A DNA stretch of 64,000 bases, taken from assembly GCF_004011695.2 (NCBI RefSeq), contig NC_082409.1:2232001-2296000 (forward strand), written 5' to 3'. Every line of letters starts with the position of its first letter. Within the stretch, counting starts at the first letter, position 1. Under the pieces are notes generated by a model, which made no database searches, was not told where the DNA came from, and saw nothing but the letters and a program-made list of their open reading frames with translations. This DNA is from Ascochyta rabiei. Its lineage: Eukaryota > Ascomycota > Dothideomycetes > Pleosporales > Didymellaceae. The position numbers and the translations under genes were made by a program. Positions 9,497 to 20,192 of the stretch are shown one piece after another.

Positions 9497-10777
9497 ATGT
9501 CACAGCAACCACTCTCCATCCTCATCTCAGGCGCTGGCGTGGCTGGCGCCACGTTGGCCCTCACGCTTGTCCGCCAGCCAGGTTTCAAGATGCAACCCAG
9601 AATCACGCTCATTGAGAAGTCTCCCGTACCGCGCACGACAGGACAAGCTGTCGATATTCGAGGACCCGGAGTTGATGTTATCCGCAACCTTGGGTTAGAG
9701 CCCGAGATCAAGGCCAGACACACTACCGAGACTGGTCTTGCATTCTTGGACTCGAAGGGAAGCGTGGCCGCAGTTTTCCCTGCAACTGGTGATGCGAAGG
9801 TCCAAAGCGCGAGCAGCGAGTACGAGATCTTGAGAGGTGATCTGGCTGGTCTGCTACTCGATGGTGTGAACGAAGCAAAAGAGAAAGGCGTCAACGTAGA
9901 AGTGGTCTACGGCGAACATATCGAAACAATGGAGGAATGCGAAGATGGCTCTGGCGTAAATGTATATTTCTCCAACGGGAAGATCAGCAACCGGAAATTT
10001 GACGTTGTGATTGGCGCGGATGGCATTGCTTCGAAGACTCGAAACCTCATGTTTGGCAAAGAAGATCTGCGAGAACATGTTAAACCATCGGGCATGTACA
10101 TCGGATTCTTCTCCATTCCACGCATCCCCAAGGATGACTCGCTTTGGAGATGGTGCCAGATCCCCAAAGGCCTCGGCATGCATCTAAGACCGCATTGCAA
10201 CGGGAAGACGATGGGAGTATATTTCACGATCTGCAACTCCAAGCAGGCGAATCTTCCCGAGCTTGATGAGATACTTCATGCCGACGTTGCTTCACAGAAG
10301 AAATATCTCCGTCAACGATTTCAGAATGTAGGCTGGGAGAGTCAGCGCTTTGTTGACGGGCTCGACGCTTGCGACGACTTCTACATGACGCACTGGTGCC
10401 GGGTTGAAACGCCGCAATGGACCAAAGGCCGATGCGTCACTTTGGGCGATGCTGCATTCGCGACAATGGGCGTTGGCACAAGCCTCGCTATGACTGGAGC
10501 TTACTGTATAGCCGGCGAGCTATCGAAGATCGAGTCTACCGACCAGGTCCAGGGCGCTCTGCGCAAGTACGAAGATATCTTCAGACCGTGGGTTGAGAAA
10601 CACCAGAACCAAAACTACGGCGGCATGCAGCTCGCGAACCCACAGACGGCGTGGGGCATCTGGGCTTTTCATACCGTTCTGAAGGTAGTGTGTTTCTTAA
10701 GGTTGCCCCAACTGCTTATGCGCTTCTTCGGAGGAGACGAAAATGGCGGGTGGAAGCTACCTGAGTATGGATGGTAG
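9497..10777 (+). CDS. FAD-dependent class A monooxygenase
   Basis: This is an intronless 426-aa flavoprotein monooxygenase of the p-hydroxybenzoate hydroxylase fold. The N-terminal Rossmann dinucleotide motif is GAGVAGATLA (residues 11-20), followed by the ADP-ribose acid in LIEKSP and the conserved R in GQAVDIRGPG. The DG motif is DVVIGADGIASKTR at about residues 167-180. The GD motif is RCVTLGDAAFATMGVGTSLAMTGAY near residue 315. The C-terminus carries a hydrophobic stretch that could touch a membrane. The substrate cannot be told from sequence; relatives act in aromatic catabolism, drug (tetracycline-like) oxidation and secondary metabolism. It is convergent with a SAM methyltransferase 130 bp away; oxidase plus methyltransferase is a common tailoring pair, but no core biosynthetic enzyme is in view. 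Confidence 0.9.
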   Translation: MSQQPLSILISGAGVAGATLALTLVRQPGFKMQPRITLIEKSPVPRTTGQAVDIRGPGVDVIRNLGLEPEIKARHTTETGLAFLDSKGSVAAVFPATGDAKVQSASSEYEILRGDLAGLLLDGVNEAKEKGVNVEVVYGEHIETMEECEDGSGVNVYFSNGKISNRKFDVVIGADGIASKTRNLMFGKEDLREHVKPSGMYIGFFSIPRIPKDDSLWRWCQIPKGLGMHLRPHCNGKTMGVYFTICNSKQANLPELDEILHADVASQKKYLRQRFQNVGWESQRFVDGLDACDDFYMTHWCRVETPQWTKGRCVTLGDAAFATMGVGTSLAMTGAYCIAGELSKIESTDQVQGALRKYEDIFRPWVEKHQNQNYGGMQLANPQTAWGIWAFHTVLKVVCFLRLPQLLMRFFGGDENGGWKLPEYGW

Positions 10778-10906
10778 TTGGCATGGATGCCGCACGCAAA
10801 TTGTCTAGGCGTAGTGACTTGGGACCTGTATCTTCTTCTCGTTCTCCTCTCCACTTCATGAAGTTTCTATAATGTACGATACCTACCCATGTTTCCTCAC
10901 GAAAGA

Positions 10907-11611
10907 TCAAGCAGAGTCTCTCTTCGCCAAGACCCAAACAAAATTTGCGTCGCCCTCAACTTGCTTTGTTTCTCTCATCAGGATCTCTAATCCGGCGGCC
11001 TCGAACATCTTCACACTACCTTCCTCGCCCCACGCACTCCAATACATCCAGCCCTCTTCATGACCTAGCCACCGCTCTGCGGTATTGCCTTCCGACTCCT
11101 CTACTGCAAAGTTAGCCAACAGGAACCCGCCAGGTTTCAGCCACCGCGCAATCTTGCGAACAAGCTGAGTCTGCTCCTCGCGAGGAAGATGGATGATGCT
11201 GTAGAAGCCTGTGACCGCATCGAAGGTATGGTCCGAGAAAGACAAGGCCATCATATCCCCCTCGACCAGCGTCAGGCGGTCCTGGTATCCTGCCAGGTGT
11301 GTACGCGCAAGATCCAATTGAGCGGTCGAAAGATCATTGCCTGTGACGTGTATCAAAAGTTCTTCAGTTTCGAGGAGACGCTTGGTCGCGGGTATGCCAG
11401 CGCCACAGCCAAGCTCGAGGACAGAAGCTGTGTAGTTTTCTTTGGTCTTCAGGTGAGAGAGCAGAAGGCCAAGATACTGAAGTCGGACTGGATCATCTGG
11501 TTGCGTGAAGTTGTCTGCGTAAGTATCCGCCATCGCATCGTAAGAGCTCTTCAGGCGAGACTTCATGTCCTCAGGTACTGCTGGATTTAGCCAGAATTCT
11601 TGCGAATTCAT
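10907..11611 (-). CDS. Class I SAM-dependent methyltransferase
   Basis: This is an intronless 234-aa methyltransferase. The SAM-binding motif I is VLELGCGAGIPATK (about residues 65-78). Motif II is VTGNDLSTAQLDLAR, the acidic residue of motif III is in LVEGDMMALSF, and the post-motif segment is FDAVTGFYSIIHLPREEQ. It has the UbiE/Methyltransf_25 core with an N-terminal helix (DMKSRLKSSYDAMADTYADNF) typical of small-molecule methyltransferases. The acceptor substrate is not predictable. The start chosen is the longest ATG, giving a sensible N-terminal helix. It is convergent with the FAD monooxygenase upstream. Confidence 0.88.
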   Translation of the reverse strand: MNSQEFWLNPAVPEDMKSRLKSSYDAMADTYADNFTQPDDPVRLQYLGLLLSHLKTKENYTASVLELGCGAGIPATKRLLETEELLIHVTGNDLSTAQLDLARTHLAGYQDRLTLVEGDMMALSFSDHTFDAVTGFYSIIHLPREEQTQLVRKIARWLKPGGFLLANFAVEESEGNTAERWLGHEEGWMYWSAWGEEGSVKMFEAAGLEILMRETKQVEGDANFVWVLAKRDSA

Positions 11612-12859
11612 TGCATCTCATACCGTTTTCTGCCATCTTGATTCTACTCAGGTTGCTGATGTTCGTCAAAGCTAGATGCCTGATGGTGCTGTCTTTATAG
11701 TCAATTAACTGAGTCAGACCGTCGTGAAAGGGCGGTACCCCACTCTTGAGCTTACGGTGACTCCGATGATACTCTAGGCGCTTTCAGTAAGCGATGCTGT
11801 GGTCGATGCTGTGACTCACTCAAATGAAATCAGAATTAGAGTAAACCTGGTTGTTGTCCAGTTGACTAGACTCGTCGCACAAATAAAAATATATGGTCAT
11901 AATACAAGTCAACGCACATATCTTTCACATACGACCATAGGACGTTGAAAACAAGGCTTCCCGTTCGCTCAGCCCTTTTTAAGCAACGTACCGGCGGATT
12001 AGTAGTTAGGTGGGTGACCACTAGCGAATACCCGCTGTTGTATGTTTTTTGCATTAGTGGTCAGGCCGCCGGTTCTTCTGAAGAATACTTTTGCAAAATC
12101 GGCGAAAATGGTACCTGCCTCTGACTCAGCATGAATCTCGCCGTCAGTCCGATATGGGCGTTGGGATCTGACATGACGATTGATTCCCCTAATGTGCGGT
12201 TGGCTGTTGCAAGGAAAAAGACAAATCTGCAAAGTAGTACAGGCTACTAGAAGATGCGAGTACAAAAAGACCGTCCTGCACCAATTGTTAATGGTGCAGA
12301 TGCACTTATCAGAAGTGCACATGTTTTCGCACATGTCTTCTGTAATGTCAAACTGGCGCATTTAATATCCAGATGTAATGCGATTACACGTCCAGCGCCT
12401 GGCATGTTTTGGGGACAATCTTCCATCTCGCCTTCGTTGGCGAAAGCATCGACCGAACGCCGGTTTTCTTGATGAGAGTCGAGAGTTAAGGCGCACCAAG
12501 TTTCATAGAGTCTCTTGTAGCTGTCGAACACAGCATACTTAACTGGCTGACCAATGGTTGCGTCAAACATGGCGCATAATCATTTGTCGCGTGCTTCCTT
12601 AGCAACATGAACCAGTGGGAGTAGATCAATATCGTGACAGAGGTTGGCAATCACGACCGATTTGACATGTCATCTGAGGGCTGCGTCGTACGAGCACTCG
12701 ACAGATATCCTGATCTGAAGTTTTAGGATGCCACATGCAATGTAGGAAGTCTTAAGCTTGTACGTATGTTCCGATATGCTTATCGTCGTTCGTTGCAATT
12801 GCCAAAAGTGGATTATAACGCTATCAAAAGCCGGCTTTGGCATTGACTACCATAGGTAC
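11612..12859. other. Intergenic region, no supported gene
   Basis: Open frames on the minus strand at 11999-12361 and 12247-12570 show cysteine-rich stretches but overlap in different frames, lack a signal peptide or domain, and are not called. The stretch lies just downstream of the broken sulfotransferase-like gene. No repeat structure is evident. Confidence 0.4.
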
Positions 12860-13204
12860 TTAGTCGTTCACTACCAGCGGCTCTACTTCGCCGTCGGTGT
12901 AGGCGTGAGTAAAGAATTTGTCTGGATCTGACAGGAACATGGCGTGTTCCTTCATGAAACTTTTATTTCCCTACAAGCGATATTGGTTAGCAAGCCGTAT
13001 TTACAATAGCGAAGCACGTCATTTCGCGGCGACTACGCCACTTCCGAATGCCGAATCGCAACTCAACCTCGACTTCATCCCTTCTCTTCCATTCACACGT
13101 AAATATGTTACTTACACTCTTCCGCGCATGCTCTAGTTCGTTTTGGAGCCTATTAAATCCCTCTCGAAATGAGTCATACAAGGCCTTGCGTTTCTTCTCC
13201 GGCC
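12860..13204 (-). pseudogene. 3' part of a sulfotransferase-like gene, cut by the hAT
   Basis: Reading minus from the hAT junction, the frame gives SEWPEKKRKALYDSFREGF, then NRLQNELEHARKS and a GTAAGT donor. After an intron ending CTTGTAG it continues GNKSFMKEHAMFLSDPDKFF and ends EPLVVND at a TAA (12860-12862). The segment joins in frame to 18691-18891 once one copy of the 8 bp TSD is removed. From memory it resembles fungal P-loop sulfotransferase-family proteins, in which a similar block follows the LLSHPRSASN loop and continues well beyond this point. The stop therefore probably truncates the protein (a CAA to TAA change is possible). The family assignment is from recognition, not from a search. 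Confidence 0.7.
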
Positions 13205-16200
13205 CAGCGTGTCCAACCGTACGTAGTACGGCCCGTAACGGTTACAGGTTACAGCCGTAAATATAGTAAGTAACAGCAATTATATAAGCTGTAGCTGTAT
13301 ACGTACTGTAGCTATATATAAAGCTATAATATAGTTATAGTACAGCCAACCTTAGTGTTAACAATAGAGGGGGGGGCTGTACAGGCCACTATTGTTAAAA
13401 CTCAACACTACGCCTAACGCAAGGCCTTAACAGTATCACTACCTCCTCCCTACCACACTACAACGCAATTATTACGTTTTTTTTTAATATTAATACGCAT
13501 AAAGGCAGATAAAGCCTATAGAACACGTTTCTAAGCACAGTTATACTCTAAATTAATTGTAGGGGCGTATAAGAGGTACATTACCAGGTTTAGCAACTAC
13601 AGCATCCCTAGGTATTGCGACAGCTTTAGATTTGCTCTAAATAACGTACTAGCGCCTTGCTGATAGGATAAGTTATCTAATTAGCGTTAATTAAGCTCCC
13701 TGTTAATTAAACCATCCCTACAACACTACAACACTACAACGCCCATCGCCTATAACCTGCCTCCGCCTCTGCCTCTACGCCCACCTATAACAAGCCCTAG
13801 CTTCCTTATACGCTTAACTTCACTATCACACGTACAACGCGCTAGGATAATATAGACACCTACTAAAGGAGAGTAAATCTAGAGCTTTTTAAGGCATCTA
13901 CACCCTAGTATAACATATGCTCTACTACGCAGTATATAACTATTAACTAGTAACAGTAAAGGTTATTTGTGTAGCTAGGCTGTATATATAAGCACCTCTA
14001 GTAAGAAGGTCCTTAGGGCTCCTTGTAATAGATCTATATTATCTATTAACTTCAGCGCTATATAGGACAGCTAGTTATCTAGGTAGCTAGAAAGGAGATT
14101 TCTAAGTAAGTCCGCCTATATAACCCTCCCCTCCTCCCCTCCTACGCCCTCTACTACTATTATTAACATGCCTCTAACTAGATTAACCTAGACCTAGCTT
14201 ACTAACGTTACTAGAGCACCTGTATACCACTTAGCAGGCTTAAAGACCCTTAGTAAGATAGCCTGTGCCTTATTATTTACCTCTCTGTTAGCATTACTAT
14301 TGCCCTATTTATTAATTAAGGTAAGCCTAGCTCACATATAACACCCTAACGCTACTAGTATTAACTTTTCTATTAATTTTAACTAAGTATATTATAGAAA
14401 CACACGCCTTAATACTAGTTAGCTAGGTTATTAGGTACGCTATAAGGCCTAGCTAGCTAGTAGAAAAGACTTAGCTGCTATATAGTTATATAGAGTTACA
14501 CTACAGTACTTAGAGGTTAACAGCTCTACTATAAAGTACTAGCTTTGCTAGAGGTGTTATAAATTAGGTGTTACCCCTAATACCCTCTACGTTAATAGGA
14601 CAGCTTATGTTAACACATATATGCGTAATAAGTATTAAATTAACCCTAAAATAGGCCTTATTCTAGACACCTAAGCTACTCCTAAGAACCTATAGGCAGC
14701 TACATATATTACTAGCTTATCTACCTTTACTACACACACCCCTTAGGAGAAGGATAAGCTTTAGTTAGCCTTTATTAATTAGGCTATTACTAATAATATA
14801 TTATTTGCTATAATAACAGCACCTACTATATAAGGCCTAATTACTTAGAATTAATAAGATCTACTCTACGCCTTACCTAATTCCTACTTAACAATATTAT
14901 TATACATTACTAATTAACTTTAACAACATTAATTAGAGGTAGTAGCACTTATTAAGACAGCTTAGAGTAAGATTAGCGTAAGCGTTAATGTGTAGATGTT
15001 ATATAACTACTACAGCTTTCTTACTATTATAGCTTACTTTATTAATACTTTATATAAGTAATAAGACATACTTCTTACCTTCTACAACCTTATTAGCAAT
15101 TACTTAGGTAGTGCATAAGCCTTAGTTATTATTAACATTATCTACAAGTATAACTTTAAGACTTAATTTAACTACTTTATTAGTAATAATACTACTAGTA
15201 ACAATTAATTGCTATACAACAGGCTTTCTAACCTATCTAAATTAATTAAATCAGACTCCTATTACTGCCTCTGCTGCGCTAGCTATATAATTAACCTTAC
15301 TATTAAGGCAACACTATATAGAGACAGCGTTAGTTAGTTTAAAGAAGAGCTTACTAGTGTAGGTCCTCTAGATTAATTTAAGTTATATAAGTAACATAGC
15401 GTTATTAGCAAGCTATATAACTTTATTAATGCTGTTTATACCTTATATAAGCGTTATAAGGCATTTAAATATTACTAATAATTATTATCTAATAATAATC
15501 CTCTATAGAAGCATTTTACGCTTAACCTTATACAGGCTAGAGGGGTCTACTAGCACTTAACATACCTTATATTACTCTATTACTAGGAGCTCTAAGGTGT
15601 TATATAAGCTTATTAATATTAACTACGTAGCCTTAATACCTATACAACCTCTAAAATTAATAAAGCTACTACTAAAGTACTTAATAATTACATTACTAAG
15701 GATAATTAGGATAAGGTTAATAGGCTTATTAATTTCCTCTAAGAGCTGTACAAGCTTATAAAGCGTCTTAAAGGTAATAACAGCTAATTAGGATACAGCT
15801 TATTATAGCAGACTATCTCTAATTTATAGACTTTATAGGCGTTATATAACAAGAAATTAATTAAGCTAGACAAAAAGCCTACTAGTTTCTTTAAACAGGG
15901 CATCTAATTTAGCCTTATAAAGCTTAATAGGTACTAGAAGAAGCTTATTAACAACCTAGATATTAGCTACTATTATATTACTATAATACTACACCCTATA
16001 CTTTGCTAGTACTAGTTTAAGGATAAGTAGGGTTATTTTCTAATATACAACAGGAAGGCTAATAAGTTAATTTAGATTGTTTATAAGGCCTATAAGCAGA
16101 GTAGTTAATTAGATAATAATTTAGATTAACTTAATAATCTATACTCTTAGCTAAGCTGCTGTAAGCTCCCTAGACATGCTATAAGGACTTGTTTTAATAA

Positions 16201-18690
16201 TATAATAACGTAAGCGGTAAGCAAGTCGCTTAGGCAAGCGAGTCGCTTACCTTTTCAAGCCTTAGACCTTTGCAACACTATAACTCAACACCACAACGTT
16301 GTACTGTAGCTTATAGTACGTTAAATTAATCTAATTAGTCTACAGTATCTTTCTTATATGTGCGCTTGTTGTACCCTGCCTCACTACACCTCCCACAGCG
16401 TTGAGAACCCTGTCCACCACCACCTGTTCGCATCCTCTCCTCACGCCTCTCAGCCTTAACTAGCGCATCAGCATCCCTACGCTTAACTATCTCCTCTGCT
16501 TCTTACTAAGATAGGGTCCTACCATGCTAGATCCGCTTCTTTTTACGTGTTTTACGCTTAGAAGCAGCTTTATTTGCTGCTTAAAGCTTAACTATCTTAG
16601 CTGCTCTTAGCACCTAGGTATGCACTATCATTTCAGCTCCCTTTTAAAACTGCTGCACCATCTCACAGATTAATTCTGTTAATAAACTTCTGTATTCCCT
16701 AATTCTCTTTAATATCAGCATTAACTGAGCTCCAATTTCAGCAGCGTTGCTTGGTGTTTTAGGTTGCCAGGGGGTAGGCCCTAGTAGAGGTGGTGATGGC
16801 GTACAAGGCTTTACTTTAAGCCTTAATAGCACTACCTCTAGGTTATCTAGAACTAAGCCTGTTGCTTAGAAGCTTAATTGAATATTACTAGATAAGAACG
16901 CCTTATTAAAAACCTGATTAAAGGCAGCTAGGAACGCTTTCTTGTTAATGTGGGTAATGTAACAGTTTGCTAAGACATTAATTTCCTTCTTGTACGCCTG
17001 CTTTAATGGGGCAAAACACCCTACATTAAGTGGCTGTAGGATGTAGGAGGTGTAAGGAGGCATATAGAGAGTGATAATCTTGCTCTCCTTATACAGATTC
17101 TGGAAGGCAAGCAACTTGTAGCTCTTGTGGCCATTAATAATCAGCAGCTAGTGGCTACCTACTGTCTGGGCTGTTGTGTGCTAGATAAAGTGCTTTAGCC
17201 ACTCTAGGCCCAGTTCATTTGTTGTCCAGCCATTCTTGCTAACACTAATCTGCTAATCCTTTAGGTTGTAATACCAGGCTTAGTTATAGTTCTTTGCTTT
17301 AAAGATAATAAAGGGTGGGATAACCTACCCTATAGCATTAATCGCAGCAATTAACGTTGCCTATTTACAGTTGCTAGGCTGGACCTGCAATGGTCTAAGA
17401 CGCCTCTTAGATGCAGTTACCACCTTAACAGACCCCCCAACACCCATCTAGAAGCCAGTCTCGTTAAAGTTGTAGGTATCTTCGTCTAGGATACTATACT
17501 TGGCTTTGACGTTACGTACAAGGTCAAACCAGGGGCTAATAATAGCTAGGTTACTGCATAGGACTCTCTGGTGATCGCGCTGTCTATTTACGTAAGACTT
17601 AATCTTAGGCTTCTAGCGTATAAGGTTCCTAGCCTATTTTTCCCTAACCTAGCCACTATAACAGGCAGCTAGCAGTTAATTAGCTATTTTACGTACGTAG
17701 CTAAGCGTAGGGGCAAAGCCTTGCGCGTTAAGCTTCCTTATGTATTGTATAATTGTGTCCTCTTTAACCCTAGTAAGCTAGGATGAGTTAGGATAGGAAT
17801 TGCGTTGTAAGGTGGTTTTAGCGCGTTAGTTAGAGAGGGTCCTTTAAGGAACGTTATAGATAGCAGCAGCGCGTTACTGGCTTAGCAACGCGTCAGATTT
17901 CATAGCTTGGATAGCAAGGACTATCCTATCCTCACAAGAAAGCAATTCAAGATCAGGTTGTTAAGACATTGGATGAAAGGTTGAAGGAGGTGTGATCTTG
18001 GCAAAGGTGAGCGACTTGCTTGCCTAAGCGACTTGCTTACCGCTTACGTTAGCAGTAGACCTCTATTTACTTACTAGTTTTAAGGGCTCTAAGCAGCAGA
18101 AACAGCATAATAAGCTGCAGGAGTATTTTAAAGCTATTATAATTAACCTCTGTAATAATAATCCTAAGTATTAATAACTCCTCTATAATCTATAGTAATA
18201 GTAGGTATGTTAGAGGCAGTATAAATATCCTGTGCTATTTAAAATAGCTTGCGATTTCCTCTCTATCCTAAGTACTAGCTGCAAGTGCAAGCGCTGTTTC
18301 AGCGTTGCTAGGCGTACAAAAACTAATAAATAGAACTAATTACAGCTAAGTATAATAGAGGCTATTTAATTATAGAAGAATTAGCTGTGTTATAGGCTTA
18401 TTATAAGCCTATATACTAAGATAGAGGCGTTAATAATACTACAGGAGAAGAAGCAGGTAGATTTAACAGAAACAGCAACCCCTAAGTGCTTACAGGTGTT
18501 ACAGGATAGGCCTCCTTTACAGTTATTAACTATGCTAGACTAAAAATAGCAACTGTATACCTGTAGCTACGTCTCTACGCTGTAAAGTAGGCCTACGCTG
18601 TAATTTTAGGACGTAACAGCTAACAATAATTGCTGTTACTTACGGCAATCGACCTTTGCCGTAGCCGTTTACTTACGGTTGGACACGCTG
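13205..18690 (+). mobile_element. hAT-superfamily DNA transposon, RIP-degraded
   Basis: The 17 bp terminal inverted repeats CAGCGTGTCCAACCGTA are perfect at 13205-13221 and 18674-18690. The flanks carry the 8 bp duplication CTCCGGCC at 13197-13204 and 18691-18698, diagnostic of hAT. The transposase reads on the plus strand but is riddled with TAA/TAG. Its C-terminal dimerisation region is still legible after 18090 (YPVLFKIACDFLSI, then TSCKCKRCFSVARR), matching the hAT C-terminal block. Base composition is strongly CpA/TpG-poor with CpG kept, typical of RIP. A pogo element is nested at 16208-18049. The insertion interrupts a host sulfotransferase-like gene. Confidence 0.9.
16208..18049 (-). 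mobile_element. pogo/Fot1-type transposon nested in the hAT
   Basis: This 1842 bp element is bounded by TA (16206-16207 and 18050-18051) and by near-identical inverted repeats of about 50 bp starting ACGTAAGCGGTAAGCAAGTC. Each TIR contains two tandem copies of an AAGC[A/G]AGTCGCTT-type motif. The transposase is on the minus strand. MKSDALLSQ begins near 17900; NFNETGF lies near 17460; the DDE-domain block MPPYTSYILQPLNVGCFAPL is at about 17060; WQPKTPSNAAEI is at about 16760; a C-terminal RCGRCSEAGYNKRTYKK zinc-knuckle-like end lies near 16400. Several stops break the frame, but CpA/TpG are less depleted than in the surrounding hAT, so this insertion is younger. Confidence 0.9.
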
Positions 18691-18891
18691 CTCCGGCCAT
18701 TCACTGAGGCGACCTTTGTCCAGGGAGGCGAATCCCGCATCGAAGAGTTCATAGCCTGAGCCTCGGTGGCCTGGCTATTTTGCCATCATCGTCTGGAACG
18801 AATTCGATGCCGAACGGGGGTGCGACAGCAGGTACACGCCGCGCCATGCGGACGCATTGCCTGGGCGCACAATCTCAAGTCTTCCTGGCAT
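18691..18891 (-). pseudogene. 5' part of the same sulfotransferase-like gene, RIP-damaged
   Basis: Reading minus from 18891, the frame is MPGRLEIVRPGNAS, WRGVYLLSHPRSASNSFQTM, then MAK and a TAG (18775-18777), PGHRGSGYELFDAGFASLDK, and on across the hAT site into 13204. HPRSAS is the P-loop/5'-phosphosulfate-type loop of the family. The same frame stays legible upstream (NTLFANGLNSAF, TTYPDLFR) but is broken by TGA and TAA, so the coding part may extend to about 19050. All of the stops could come from CAG, CAA or CGA by C to T changes, consistent with RIP spilling over from the adjacent transposon. The gene is non-functional. Confidence 0.68.
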
Positions 18892-20192
18892 TTATCGAAA
18901 AAGATCAGGATACGTGGTGTTTCAGAAAGCTGAGTTAAGGCCATTGGCGAAAAGAGTGTTTCTGAAGAAGGACACCACTTGTTCGCCGTCCTGTGGCTAC
19001 CCCTCAAAAACGTTGAAGTACGGATACCTGATCCAGTACGGCTCCCGATAGACCCGATATTGCGACGAATGGGCAGATTTAGACTGTAACCTCATTATTG
19101 TCAAGAATATGCGTTGTAAAGGCTCTCCAGAAGAGGCAGGTATGCGCCTAAAGCTGGTCGTCTCGCATTCCGCTACGCCTGACAGGCCGACATGCGCGAT
19201 CGGCCGAATGGGATCAGCATGCTAGCAGGCTTAAACAGCTCAACGCTATCAATGCACAGGACCACCTGGTCGAAACCCCAACAGAAAGCTCATGCGCGTA
19301 CCATGGAGATTCGCTCGTTTGGCCACTAGTCATCTGGATGCTGGAAAGAATGGACCAACGAAGCGATTCATTATCGGTCTTCTATGCCAGCACACACGTC
19401 TTATAGCCAAACGATTGAGGATCAAAGTACACCAGAACAAAATTAAGTGTAAGATCCAAGCGTTCTATCGTCACCCATGTGAAATTCAGGCCGATTGCCT
19501 GTATCATATGCCCTGCTATTGGCCGTGCAAATCCTGTCTCAGTAGTAAAACGGCTTTCTAGTCATTTTGTGCGTAATAACTATACGTTCAGCGCCACGAA
19601 ATAGCCTGTTCAGCGTGTGCAATAGACTTGTCAAGTAATGTCCGTCTTGTGACGTGGGATTTGTTCGACTGCGAAGGTGAAGTCGCTGTTCTCTTTCTTT
19701 GACTCAAATCCACTATGACGTGAGCCTCCTTTTAACAAAGGAATCATCTAGGCCGCCGGGTCTTGAAGAATTTAGCTCTTCGCAAACGCTTCCACTTCGG
19801 TCAGTTTGCCAACTTTGACTGCTCTTCGCGCAACCACGGAAGTCGTAGGTGCGTCTTCTCGAGAAGGCACATGCTATCCAGAACCAACGTTGAGCACAGC
19901 TGCGCAGGCCGGTCAACGTTTAGACAGCATCTTGCAACTCTGTGATTTCCAGAGGGGGAAAGTGTGCCCCGTCTATCTTTCGGAACTGTTCCCTGTCTAT
20001 ACTATTGTCTCAGCCATGGCGCAGGTCCGGGCAGGTGTGCAGCTTTTTTCGACCATGCGAGATCAGACTGCAAAAAACCAAGGCATAATCTCCGATATAC
20101 ATCGGACTGAGAGGTCATCCTCTTTTGTAGTAGAGTTCCTGTTTGCTGAGCTTCGATCTTTATTGGTTTCGTGATCGCAGCATGATCGAGGT
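18892..20192. other. Region between broken gene and histidine kinase
   Basis: The first about 160 bp may be an upstream remnant of the sulfotransferase-like pseudogene. The remainder has only short open frames without domains on both strands (for example 19292-19561 and 19806-20174, plus). I see no transposon ends or RNA genes. Confidence 0.4.

Noticed and set aside
11999..12570. Cysteine-rich minus-strand frames that might be effectors
   Set aside because: Two frames overlap out of phase, no signal peptide, and no intron joins them.
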